Below are positions 49,068-49,159 of a stretch of 49,159 nucleotides of DNA, piece by piece. The notes under the pieces were generated by a model. The model made no database searches and was not told the origin of the DNA. It worked only from the letters and a program-made list of their open reading frames with translations. Every line of letters begins with the position of its first letter. Within the stretch, counting starts at the first letter, position 1. The position numbers and the translations under genes were made by a program. The stretch is from Oscillospiraceae bacterium (GTDB taxonomy: Bacteria > Bacillota > Clostridia > Oscillospirales > Acutalibacteraceae), in assembly GCA_015065805.1 (NCBI GenBank), contig SVPN01000010.1:1-49159 (forward strand). Direction: 5' to 3'.

Positions 49068-49159
49068 GAACAAGTGTAAAATATATGGTGATTTATCGTC
49101 ATAGGGATAAATATTCCATCAGTGAAATGTGTCGTTTCTTTAAGGTGTCCCGAAGTGGT
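49064..49159 (+). CDS. IS3-family transposase OrfB, partial (cut by window end)
   Basis: Thirty-two codons of the catalytic subunit are visible from GTG 49064. The segment RDKYSISEMCRFFKVSRSG is the family's N-terminal helical region that normally precedes the rve (DDE) integrase core. The DDE residues lie beyond the window. It overlaps the orfA stop and is in the -1 frame relative to orfA, as in IS3 elements. Whether it starts alone or by frameshifting from orfA cannot be decided here. Confidence 0.8.
   Translation, partial: MRTSVKYMVIYRHRDKYSISEMCRFFKVSRSG

Overview
The window looks like a chromosomal segment of a strictly anaerobic, Gram-positive clostridium, most likely an uncultured gut member of the Oscillospiraceae/Ruminococcaceae. 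The reasons are a single-chain pyruvate:ferredoxin oxidoreductase, a rubrerythrin, a small 2[4Fe-4S] ferredoxin, type I dockerins on secreted esterases, strong AGGAGG ribosome binding sites, and the Bacillota gene order holB-ricT beside an Orn/Lys/Arg decarboxylase-like gene. Most of the window is GC-rich with sigma-A-type promoters (TTGACA or TTTACA, 17 bp spacer, TATAAT-like). From about 44.4 kb to the right edge the DNA becomes visibly AT-rich and accessory.

Layout. 1-202: four tandem mini-hairpins, a terminator and tRNA-Arg(ACG) on the minus strand. 338-7159 (+): rpsO with a structured leader, pnp, a DEAD-box helicase overlapping an FAD oxidoreductase, and two unrecognised membrane proteins. 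15375 down to 7258 (-): one long operon of DUF1015, lepA, murI, DUF1934, argS and a tandem pair of DUF4434 proteins. 15516-16595 (-): a lone PD-(D/E)XK nuclease-like gene. 16705-23976 (-): four SGNH-fold esterase-like secreted proteins, three with a C-terminal dockerin and one a lipoprotein; they share two beta-rich modules I cannot name. 24271-27831 (+): pyruvate:ferredoxin oxidoreductase. 27974-34420 (+): flippase, short QueG-like Fe-S protein, PLP decarboxylase-like protein, lipoprotein, holB, ricT, ferredoxin. 36057 down to 34475 (-): rubrerythrin, a 54-residue acidic protein and a Cys-motif protein with an acidic tail. 36349-42294 (+): proS, two cyclophilins, a membrane-anchored MurF, a MarR regulator and a DegV protein. 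42340-44358: a glycosyltransferase (-) divergent from a TraX-like membrane protein (+).

44359-49159 is the accessory end: a 566-bp gap with what look like decayed reading frames, then a minus-strand surface-polysaccharide group (FrhB/FdhB-like Fe-S protein, polysaccharide pyruvyl transferase, acyltransferase), then the left part of an IS3-family insertion sequence cut by the window edge.

The most interesting points are: (1) the dockerin-SGNH cluster with unnamed shared modules; (2) an 18-bp palindrome over the -35 of the marR-degV promoter, itself sitting in the loop of the murF terminator; (3) a perfect 15-bp hairpin that buries the IS transposase ribosome binding site, with a -10-like element inside it; (4) an FrhB-like protein whose ferredoxin domain is at the C terminus rather than the usual N terminus; (5) a 54-residue gene whose Shine-Dalgarno overlaps the rubrerythrin stop codon; (6) the tandem GAA-loop hairpins at the left edge. 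I did not find a CRISPR array, a prophage or a recognisable complete defence system.
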